In this document: one piece after another, positions 24,181-33,800 of the stretch
How the letters are laid out: each line of letters starts with the position of its first letter
Position numbering within the stretch: the stretch's first letter is position 1
The notes under the pieces: generated by a model
Seen by the model: the letters and a program-made list of their open reading frames with translations, nothing else
What the model was told of the DNA's origin: nothing
Databases searched by the model: none
Translations under genes and position numbers: made by a program
From: Trichaptum fuscoviolaceum
Taxonomy: Eukaryota; Basidiomycota; Agaricomycetes; Hymenochaetales; Trichaptaceae
Direction of reading: 5' to 3'
NCBI GenBank assembly: GCA_910574455.1
Contig: CAJSYZ010000005.1
Span: forward strand, 558,001-622,000
DNA: 64,000 nucleotides

Positions 24181-24597
24181 GTCAACTCCCTCGTCCCCGC
24201 TCTCACTCAGGTTGTCGTCACCCTCAGCATTAGCATGCTCGTCCTCTGCATCACCTTCCACCTCGCCTCTATACTCAGCCACCTCACGCTCTTCACCCTT
24301 ATCGTCGGTTCCGTCGGTTCCGTCTTCCCAATTATCAGCGTCTTCGTCATACGCTTTTTCGCAGGTCGAATCTGCATCTATAACGTCAAAATACAAGGAG
24401 AAGTCCCTGCCAGTGATACCCGATCCAACAAGTTTGGTGTTCTTTCTCGTATCGATATCTGTACTGGCATCGTAAGCTAGGAGGCGGGATCGAACCTTTT
24501 CCCAGTTTGATTCAGTGAAGAAAGAGGGATTTGACAACAAGTTAACATAGTCGTCCGTATGAGGTTGCCACAGAGCGCTAGTGAAATACCACTCAGC

Positions 24598-25160
24598 TGT
24601 TACGACACAGAGTGGTTCTATGCGTTCTCAGGACCTCGGACAACGTAAATCGGACGATCAGCGGCTATGCAAAGCGGTTCCACACTCTGGGAAGCACTTG
24701 ACAAGTAAATTAAGCTATTCTACACATCAGAAGCACAAATATAACGTCACCTGGGAAGCACTTGACAAGAGGCCAAAAGTGGAGTGCTTCTCAGGCGGAC
24801 GGGCGCTTTTGGCAAGCGCAGGAGGAACTATACAGTTCCTCCAAGCCACCGTCCGTACGGACCCGTGGTCCGATCCGAATTTGAAATACAAATAGAAAGA
24901 TGAATGAGCATCGCTGGCGCGCCGGGTTTGAACCCAAGCGCACCAAAAGGTGTCCGTTAGTGAATAGAATGAAAAGAAACAATAATCCCGTGTGCAGACA
25001 GATGCCAAGGTGTACGCGCCGTACGGGCTTCGTACCGAGCGCGTACCGCTGACCGTACGAGACCGTACGAGTGTCTCGTACGATGTCAGGAATCGAAAGT
25101 AAATAAAAACATCAGTAAAATAAAAGAAAACAATAAGTAAATCCGTGGCGATTCCTGACA
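24598..25160 (-). repeat. 3' LTR of gypsy element 1
   Basis: 563 bp, TG...CA ends. Same length as the other LTR and no difference seen. Contains a perfect 9-bp-arm hairpin at 24821-24842 and five CGTACG palindromes. Adjacent on the inner side is the polypurine tract. Confidence 0.95.
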
Positions 25161-25217
25161 TTACCCCCCTCCAAGGACGCTGCTAAACAGCGTGCGTGTT
25201 CGTACCAATCCGTACGG

Positions 25218-28200
25218 TCACCGTACCGCCAATGGGTATTTGCGATGGAAAGCACGAATTCGAGCTTGTGCGTGTTCCATATTAGCCGCGTCGAGCCAGG
25301 TATCTTCGTCCGACTGGTAACCCTTCCATCGAACCAAATACTGAAGTTTCTGCGTACGGCCCGTACGACGCGAGTTCAGTATCTCCTGAACTTCGTACTC
25401 AATGTCCCCATTGATTGGTACGGGCTCGGGAGGGGTCTGTACACGTCCGGGGATCGTGTCCGACTGGTACTTGGTCAGGAGCGAGACATGGAAGACTGGG
25501 TGCACCTTCATCGAAGCTGGAAGTTTCAGCTCATAGTTTAGCGGACTTAGCTTTCGTACGACCTCGTACGGACCGAGTCGACGATGATTGAGCTTCCTGG
25601 CACCTGGCAAGGCTATATTGCGAGCCTCGAGCCAGACACGATCACCTGGTTCGATGTCCGGTACGTCCGTACGGTGCTGGTCGTAGTAGCGCTTCATACG
25701 ATCCGCAGCAACTTCCAACGCGGCCTGGGCATCGTCTTGAGCCTTCTTCAGCATGTCTATACGGTCATCAGCTGCTGGTACGGTCGAAAGACCCGTACTC
25801 GGTACGATGGCGAACCCGGGCTCGTACCCGTACAACAGCGCGAACGGCGAGGTCCGAGTGGCTGAATGCGCACGAGTGTTGTGCGCAAACTCGGCCATAG
25901 GCAGCAGCCGAGCCCAGTTCTCCTGCCGAACATCTGTGAAGGCTCGAAGATACTGTTCGAGCTCCTGATTTACTCTTTCGGTCTGACCGTCAGTCTGAGG
26001 GTGGAAAGAAGTCGAAGTAGCACCTTTAATACCAAGACGCTTGAAGAACTCCTTCATAAAGCGTGATACAAACTGTGGCCCGCGGTCCGAGATGATTTTT
26101 CGAGGCGTACCATGGTGTTTCCAAACCTCGGACACCGAACAGTTCGGCCGTACGAGTCGAGTCAACGTCGGACGTCGTTGGTACGAAGTGCGCCTGCTTG
26201 GTGAGCCGGTCAACCACCACAAAGATCGCGTCGAAACCCTCAGACGGTGGCAGCTGCGTGATAAAGTCGCAGGAGATGGTCTGCCATGGTCCGGACGGTA
26301 CCTCGTTCGGTTCGAGCGGTCCGACCGGTCGCTGGGGAATATTCTTGGTGCGCATACAGGTATCGCACCCGGACACGTACCGCTCGACAAAAGAAGACAT
26401 CCCTGGCCACCAATAGTTGCGACTCACCAGCTCGTACGTCTTCCACCGTCCGGGGTGTCCCACCGGCAGAGAATCATGATGTAATTTCACAATATCTCGC
26501 CGAATTTCCTCGTCCTTCGGTACGTAGACCTTCCCTCGGTACAGCAGCAGTCCATCCTCCGTGTTCCAGTCCTCCAACTCCTTCTTCAAGGACACAGGGG
26601 CCTTCCCCTTCAGTGCCTCGATCGCCTCTACCAATTCCTCATCCCAACTCTTCGAACTCCGGATCCTTCGCAACAACGCCGTGTCCCCCTCGAGCCGTAC
26701 CATGCCTCGACGCATCGCGTGCAGGCGAAACAAGTCTCTGTCCAACAGAGTCCGGTTCGTGTTGTCCGGACCATTTGGTTCGAGGTCGGTACGACGTGAC
26801 ATCGCGTCTGGCTTGCCCCCAAGCCGGCCAGGGCGATGTCGGATCGTGAAGTCGAACCGACTGAGAAAAATACTCCAGCGAGCTTGTCTGCGAGTGAGAT
26901 TGCGAGCTTCAGAGAAGTAGAGCAGGTTCTTGTGGTCCGAGACAACGTCGATCTTGTGTGGAGACCCTTCGAGATAATGTCTCCACTCGTCGAGCGACCG
27001 TACGATAGCCAGTAGCTCCTTATCATAGATCTCATAGTTTCGCTCCGCATCATTTAGCGATTTCGAGTAGAAAGCCACCGGATGAATCGTACCGTCCGTA
27101 CCGACCTGCGACAGTACTGCACCTGTCGCAAAGTCAGAAGCGTCACACTCAAGAATAAATGGTTTCTCGAGGTCAGGCATGGCCAGTACCGGTGCTTGAG
27201 TGAATCGACGCTTCAACTCGTCGAACGAGGCTTGTTGTCTCGTACCCCACTCGAACCGGACGTCCTTTCGAAGCAGTTCGGTCATAGGCCGTACGATCCG
27301 GGAGTAATCCTCGATAAACCGGCGATAGAAGTTCGCAAAGCCGAGGAAGGCTTGAATATCCTTGACCTTTGCAGGTGTAGGCCACTCCAGAACCGAACTG
27401 ACATTGGCCGGGTCCATCGAAACCGTACCGGCTCCGATAACCATGCCTAGGTATTCCACAGAAGACTGGTGGAACTTACACTTCTCCGGCTTGACAAACA
27501 GGTCGTGCTTCTCGAGCCGTTCGAGTACGGTACGAACGTGCTCGACATGATCTTCCTCATTCTCAGAGAAAATCAGCAAATCGTCAAGATAGATGATCAC
27601 AATCACCCCATTCAGATCTTTGAAGATGTCGTTCATCATGTGCTGGAACGTCGCCGGAGCATTGGTGAGTCCGAAGGTCATCACCGTCGGTTCGAAGTGG
27701 CCTTCCTGCGTACGAAAGGCCGCTTTCCACTCGTCTCCTTCCTTCATCCGTACATTGTGGTACCCGGATCGAAGGTCTAAGGTCGTAAACACCTTCGCTT
27801 TCTTCAAGGCATCGACTAGCTCAGTGGTGAGAGGCAGTGGGTACCTGTTCTTCACAGTCATCGCATTGAGCTTGCGATAATCTACCACCATGCGCAGCGA
27901 ACCGTCCTTCTTCTTGATAAAGAAGACCGGAGCCGCAGCCGGAGACTTGGAGGGTTGAATGTACCCCTTCCTCAAGTTCTCCTCGATGAATTCCTTCAGC
28001 GCCGTACGCTCGTTCGGCGCCATGGGATAGATCTTACTGTAAGAAGGTACCGCACCCGGTACGAGGTCGATCGCATGGTCGTACGGTTTACGGGTGGGGA
28101 GGCGTTCTGCCCGGTCCTTCGAGAAGACTTTGGCGAAATCGCGGTACTGCGGCGGTACGAGTTCTTCGAACGACTTCTCGCCTTCCTTCACTGCAGTCTT

Positions 28201-29023
28201 CTCAGCAATTGCCTGAGACCAGGTGTACGAAGCAGCGATCCGCTGTGCGAAATCCGGGTCATCCGTGACAAAGAATTACTCAGAATCGTGATAGACATCC
28301 CAATACTTCTCAGAATACCGGAAGCCTGGCGGAACCTTATCTCTTTCGCTAACCTGTTCGTCCGTACCACCCGAGTCGTACGGTTCGTCCTCGAGCTCAG
28401 CTACCGTCACTCGAGTTCGAGGAGGTGGCCGAGGCTTCGCGCGGCGTGCGCGGTTCGAGGTCTCCGTACGAGCCGTGCGCACTGCGTCTGACTCCGGGGG
28501 ACCTTCCATCTGAAACTCCGTACGGTCCGTACGAGGCTGACAGGCCTTCGCACAGCGCGTAAAGGTCATCTGGTCGTTCGCCCAGTCGATCTCTGGGTTG
28601 TGGAGTCGCAGCCAGTCGACCCCAATAATCAGGGGATAGTCCCCAATGTCCGCCACCACTGCAGTCACGTTCTCAGTGTGCGATCCGACCGTTAAACTAA
28701 TTGGCACTTCATCTGTGAGCCAGCCCACATTGTTCAAAGAGTTGTCGGCATTGTACAACCGCGTACGAGGGACCAAGGGTCTCGTACGGAGCCCGAACCG
28801 TTCGACAACCGTACGGTTGATAAATATCGATGAGGCCCCACTGTCTAAGAAGGCTCTCATCCTTAAAATCTTTCTGCCATCGCTGACTCTCACAGGAAAA
28901 CGAATGAACCGGCGCAACTTCTTGTCTATGGACTGTATACTAGTAGACATAGAAGGGACTGGGACATCATTTTCTAAACAAGAGAATCGGTTATGGGTCT
29001 CGAGCGGCGCGACGATGCGCTGA
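25218..29023 (-). pseudogene. Pol of gypsy element 1 (PR-RT-RH-INT-chromodomain) with one stop and one frameshift
   Basis: Protease with LDSGASSIFI (about 28860). An in-frame TAA at 28276-28278 follows HDSE, after which the frame stays open (FFVTDDPDFAQRIAASYTW). Reverse transcriptase has IIYLDDLLIF (YLDD) near 27590; RNase H has FILECDASDFATGAVL near 27150; integrase zinc region HHDSLPVGHPG...CDTCMRTK near 26480-26360. Around 26135-26139 the frame shifts by one base (an extra G in the element's sense) and continues in 25218-26390 with WKHHGTPRKIISDRGPQF, PQTDGQTERVNQELEQYLRA and a C-terminal chromodomain (IEYEVQEILNS...YLVRWKGYQSDEDTW). As given it cannot make full-length Pol. Confidence 0.9.
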
Positions 29024-29027
29024 GACC

Positions 29028-30227
29028 CTAGTTGAAACCCGATTCCTTCGAGAGGTGCGCCATAAGGACTTTGGCAGCATCAGAAACAGAGATTGGGTGT
29101 TCGGTCGTACCGCTCGGTACGAGGGGGGTCTCGTCCGAGACGTCAGCGATCGAAGCAGTGGGAGCTGGGGCCGGTACCTGGGGTGTCGAGGCCGTACTGA
29201 CGTTCGTACGGTTCGAGGTATTAGACGCGTGGCGCTTGGGGCACTTGGCGGACATATGACCTTTCTCGCCACAGTGGAAGCATAGCCCCTTGCGCAGCGC
29301 CTCTTCCCTACTGATCTGGTCCACCTCCATCGCGTTCGGATCACGGTGGCTCGAGCCGGTACGAGGCTGGTTCGAGTTCGACGTCTGACGCGTCTGGAAA
29401 GCAGTTCCAGTGCGCTGAGGGATGGGGTTGGTACGAGTTGTGGCACGGATGGCTCGCAGCTCATCATCGTAGACACAACAGGCCTTCACATACCCATCAA
29501 AGTCCTCAGGCATCTTCTTGAGCGTCAGGTCCGTACGAAATCGGTTCGAAAGTCCGTACCGGAACCAAGCAATCCATGGTTTATCGTCAGCAACCCACTT
29601 GGTCTTGACCTTGAGAGCCCTGTAGCGAGCAGCATACTCAGCCACGGTTCCAGTCTGCCTGAGAGCCATAATTTCGTTCTCAGCAGCAGCAACAGCATCA
29701 GCTTCACCATATCCAGCAGCCAGAGACTCCAAGAAAGTGTCCAACTTGTCGAAAATGGCGACCGGCTCGCCCTTGTGGATAGAGTCCATGTAGGGACGCA
29801 CCCACTCGTCTGCAGGGCCTCGAAGGTAAGTCGCAGCGAACTGGCACTTCGTACGCTCGTCCGGGAACTCGTGCGGGCGCATAGAGATGTAGTTCCGTAC
29901 CTGACCGGACCAAGCTTCGTACGAAAGCTTGTCCTTGTCCGCGGCATCGCCCTTGGGGCCGTAAAACAAGCCTGGGGGTGGAATCTTCGGACCCTTCGTA
30001 CCGCGCGGTTCGGCGACGCGCGTTTCGAGCGCTCCCTTCAAGTATGCATTCTGCTGAAGCAACTGATCGATCTGCTCCCTCCAAGGGGCCATATACTGGT
30101 TCAGCATAGCCTGAGTCTCCTCATCCATAGTTGGGGGTTGTGGGGGTACGGGTGCCTGCACGGGTGCGACGGGGGGCGCTCCAGGAGGGCCTCCGGGCGC
30201 AGGAACAGGCGGTGTAGCGTTCTGCAT
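29028..30227 (-). CDS. Gag of gypsy element 1
   Basis: 399 aa. Pro-rich N-terminus, then a retrotransposon gag capsid region (SYEAWSGQVRNYISMRPHEF, CQFAATYLRGPADEWVRPYM) and a zinc knuckle CFHCGEKGHMSAKC. Forms the particle that packages element RNA. Open over its full length. Ends Ser-Gly-Phe-Asn-stop, and the -1 frame continues directly into the protease frame. Confidence 0.93.
   Translation of the reverse strand: MQNATPPVPAPGGPPGAPPVAPVQAPVPPQPPTMDEETQAMLNQYMAPWREQIDQLLQQNAYLKGALETRVAEPRGTKGPKIPPPGLFYGPKGDAADKDKLSYEAWSGQVRNYISMRPHEFPDERTKCQFAATYLRGPADEWVRPYMDSIHKGEPVAIFDKLDTFLESLAAGYGEADAVAAAENEIMALRQTGTVAEYAARYRALKVKTKWVADDKPWIAWFRYGLSNRFRTDLTLKKMPEDFDGYVKACCVYDDELRAIRATTRTNPIPQRTGTAFQTRQTSNSNQPRTGSSHRDPNAMEVDQISREEALRKGLCFHCGEKGHMSAKCPKRHASNTSNRTNVSTASTPQVPAPAPTASIADVSDETPLVPSGTTEHPISVSDAAKVLMAHLSKESGFN
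29034..29040 (-). promoter_or_regulatory. Candidate -1 ribosomal frameshift site, gag/pol of element 1
   Basis: Minus-strand heptamer G-GGT-TTC followed by AAC TAG in the gag frame. It fits the X-XXY-YYZ pattern, and the -1 frame is open from here into the protease. No downstream pseudoknot was evaluated. Confidence 0.55.
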
Positions 30228-30310
30228 CGTACGGGCGTTCGAGCGCAGCGAGCGTCGGCAGAATGGTTCGAACGGTACGAGTTTTTTCGCGCGAGGTAGT
30301 GAGAAAAAAG

Positions 30311-30321
30311 ACTTTTGGCCT
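30311..30321 (-). promoter_or_regulatory. Self-priming primer-binding site of gypsy element 1
   Basis: Two nt inside the 5' LTR, the minus strand reads AGGCCAAAAGT, the exact complement of the LTR 11-mer at 30496-30506; the flanking bases do not pair. An 11-nt self-complement at this place is the Tf1/sushi mode of priming, in which the mRNA 5' end primes reverse transcription. Confidence 0.75.
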
Positions 30322-30323
30322 AA

Positions 30324-30886
30324 TGTTACGACACAGAGTGGTTCTATGCGTTCTCAGGACCTCGGACAACGTAAATCGGACGATCAGCGGCTATGCAAAG
30401 CGGTTCCACACTCTGGGAAGCACTTGACAAGTAAATTAAGCTATTCTACACATCAGAAGCACAAATATAACGTCACCTGGGAAGCACTTGACAAGAGGCC
30501 AAAAGTGGAGTGCTTCTCAGGCGGACGGGCGCTTTTGGCAAGCGCAGGAGGAACTATACAGTTCCTCCAAGCCACCGTCCGTACGGACCCGTGGTCCGAT
30601 CCGAATTTGAAATACAAATAGAAAGATGAATGAGCATCGCTGGCGCGCCGGGTTTGAACCCAAGCGCACCAAAAGGTGTCCGTTAGTGAATAGAATGAAA
30701 AGAAACAATAATCCCGTGTGCAGACAGATGCCAAGGTGTACGCGCCGTACGGGCTTCGTACCGAGCGCGTACCGCTGACCGTACGAGACCGTACGAGTGT
30801 CTCGTACGATGTCAGGAATCGAAAGTAAATAAAAACATCAGTAAAATAAAAGAAAACAATAAGTAAATCCGTGGCGATTCCTGACA
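30324..30886 (-). repeat. 5' LTR of gypsy element 1
   Basis: 563 bp. A TATA-like TATAGTT lies in and beside the loop of the hairpin (30547-30568); about 52 nt downstream is the 11-mer ACTTTTGGCCT (30506-30496 on the minus strand), which is the predicted 5' end of the transcript because it matches the primer-binding site. Confidence 0.93.
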
Positions 30887-33800
30887 TCAGCGCCGCCAAG
30901 TTCTTCTTTGATATTTTGCAACCGAGCCACCTGTTTATCAATGGCAACCTTGACCTATCCATGGGAAGATCAGCGAATAAGGACAATATAAGTGCTGAAA
31001 AAAGTAGATACCGCTGTTGCCGCAAGGGCGAGGGCACCGATAGGCTTTCCTATGGTGTTTCTGTCCAGTATTTTATGCCGACCCATGGCCAAGACAATGT
31101 GTACGGACAACACTGAGACCACAAGGTCAGAGCAGAACAGTCCTTGCTTCTGTACATTTAGGGTCAATGCATGGACACAAAATGCGACAATAAATACTCT
31201 TTTACTTACCCTCTCCATACTATACCAGCTTTCCCATAGAAAACGGTTCGGCTTTCTTCTTGTCAACTAGCGACTGCAACGTCTTCACAATTGCTTCGTT
31301 TCGCATTGATTTTGATTGTTCGCCGCTGATAAAACTTGCAACTGATTGCTCAGCTTTCTCAAAAAGTTTCTTGCGCCAGCTATCAGAGCATCTCTGGGCC
31401 ACCTGAAATACAAGGATCGCATCTCAATTTGGTAAAGGTGACTTGGAGATAAGTTAGATTGACTCAACTAGAGAACAGATATCGGCGAACTGAGTTTCGT
31501 AACTGAATTCCACAGAATCAAACACTTTCCCCCACAGTGAGCTGATGAGCTTATTGTCCGGAGTTTGCCATGGTGTGACGGACTTTCCAACTGCGCGAAA
31601 TAGTGAAGGTAATAGAATATGAGTCCATCCTGCCTGAGTACCGGGAGGGAGACACTGGTTCGTCGCCCTTTTCCTGCCTGGCACGCGAGATCCTTCCCTT
31701 CCTTCATTTTGATCCTTGTCCTCAAGTCCCACTGATGTCTGCATATAAGTAAATCAGCAAAATATGTCATAGAAATGAATTTGATTCGACAAACTGAGCT
31801 AGTAGTCCGAGAGACTTTGCGATGACCTTGATAAGCCCCAGTCACTAACACTTCGGGTCCGGGGGTGCAGGATGCTCTCGTCATTGCAAGGGATGGTGCT
31901 CGAGGTGCTAACGACATCTTTCGACCACCAGACTATTAGTAAGAAAAAAAGGTGAATGTCTACATTTAGAGTGTATCAATCGACTCTCACTTACTTCCTT
32001 ATCAGCCACCAGCGACTGCCTCTTGCGATTAGAGGTAGCGGATCCAAGCTCCGGCTGCAGCACGTCAGAAAGCTGTTATCCGTGGCAAGTGAACAGCTTG
32101 AAAAGAAGCACTTACTGTCATATCGGCCTCAGGCCGATAAGGAATGTCAGAGGGTTTCCTCTTCTTACTCAAGTCCTTTCCGCCTGATCAGATACGAACT
32201 TAAAATGCCGGTTACCATAGAATTGACGCTTACTGTGGCACCGGCCTGTGTGTCCATGTCAGTCAACAATGACTTCTTGATCTTGACAGCCTTATTAGCC
32301 TATTGAGATGGTTTAAAATAAGTAAACATAAAATGAAGGAATTCATTGCACGTGAAGGTAGAAGAATTACCACATTAACCTGAGAGTCGGTGTCTGGTGG
32401 CGACTTCCTCTTTCCGTTCTTTGTGACTGTGATGTCCTATTCATATTCACACATTAGCGCTCAACTTGAAGTGAAGAAGGAAACGAATAGTTGCCACAGG
32501 AGAGCACCGGAAGTGAGCCTACAGTGCATCGACACTCACACATACCTGTACACGGGGTTCCAAGGCTAGTGATTGCACCTTACAACCATAAATAAGGGGG
32601 GAACGAGAGAAGTTGAGATAAGATAGACTTACCGGTGCGCTAAGCTGCGAAATAGCAGTCCTCTTGTTTGCATCCTATCAAAATACCAATTCAGTAAGCA
32701 ATGAAGGAAGGATGTACCATGAAGATCACTGTCTGGTACTCACCTGTCCACCTGGATTTATCTTGTTATTCTTATCCTCGAGTACGGGAAGGGATTACTC
32801 AGTAGATTGAAAAAATGTAGAATGATATGACATCGCTTACCGTTGAAACCTGCGACCCGGAAAGAGTGTCACGCAATAACTTCCTTTTCTTCGAGTTGAC
32901 GTTGCTGCTACCTCCATCCTGTTCATGAGACGGCAGTTGGCAGATAAATAATAACGAAGGAATATGAACAAACGGTCATGGAGCAACTGACATGAATCGA
33001 ACAGTAATCAGTCGGACTCACACAAGCTTGAGCCGGCCTTGTTAGCCTCTTCGGATCGCTTCCGCCCTATAAACAAGTTATTCAGACTGCATCTGCCATT
33101 CTAATGCTCCGTCAACTCACAACATTTGATTCCGAATCGACAAGATGTGCCTTCTGTTGCACGCTGATTGTGCTATTTTTTACACCATGATAGCTTGTAA
33201 GGGTTATTGTTTCTCCTTCATCCTCCCAGGGACTTAAGTTTTCATCATCTGGCAATTCGACGGTGTGTCTGGTGCAGCTTTGCGTCAGCAAGGCTCATAA
33301 TATAGTGGTAGCAAAGACAAGAGCGTCAATGTTGCAGGTGAAGGATTTCCAACTTGAAGTTGGGTCTCGGCCCGGGAGCGTCACGGTAGTAGTAGCCTGA
33401 GTAGGTAGTCGGGATGATGATGATCATACTAGTATGAGTTTAATAATTGAGTCTAAATCAAGCTTCTCACTCACCATTACATCGACTTGACAGTACCAGA
33501 TACTGATTCAGACGCAATGCAAGATTCAAACCTCAAACTCACAAATTGATCCTTTCTGAGTCTATCCCTGCCACTGGCACCTCAAGACCTCCACCCTCTT
33601 CACCAATGAAAGTGGAATCATCTGTGTTGCGAAGCGCCCTGACAGGGCGTTTTGTCTTGTCGTTCCGCCTTGATGTAGCGGGCGAGTCTATTATGTCCGT
33701 TTCTTCACCAGAAAGACTCTCGTTCGGTCCTGCAGGAGCGTGAAAGAATGCGTCGCTGGGAGTCACGGTGGCGGCAGACCTGGACATCTTTGCGGTCTGC

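Larger units (their letters stand above)
24598..30886 (-). mobile_element. Gypsy element 1: chromodomain Ty3/gypsy LTR retrotransposon, recent but pol broken
   Basis: 6289 bp with 563-bp LTRs at both ends, 5-bp target duplication TCAGC (24593-24597 and 30887-30891), gag (29028-30227) and a pol that carries protease, reverse transcriptase, RNase H, integrase and chromodomain, all on the minus strand. The LTRs look identical by eye. Primer-binding site at 30311-30321 and a polypurine tract at about 25161-25172 (GGAGGGGGGTAA on the minus strand). Pol has an in-frame TAA after the protease and one frameshift in the integrase. Confidence 0.95.

Noticed and set aside
23973..24475. Long plus-strand Pro/Ser and Arg/Pro-rich open frames
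   Set aside because: They are the opposite strand of the GDDDGE repeat; the minus-strand frame continues into conserved sequence on both sides.
24926..24945. GGGTTTGAACCC, like a tRNA T-arm
   Set aside because: It is an LTR sequence present in both copies, without an acceptor stem or anticodon arm around it.
26286..26849. Overlapping plus-strand open frames across pol of element 1
   Set aside because: Shadows of the minus-strand pol, which carries all family motifs.
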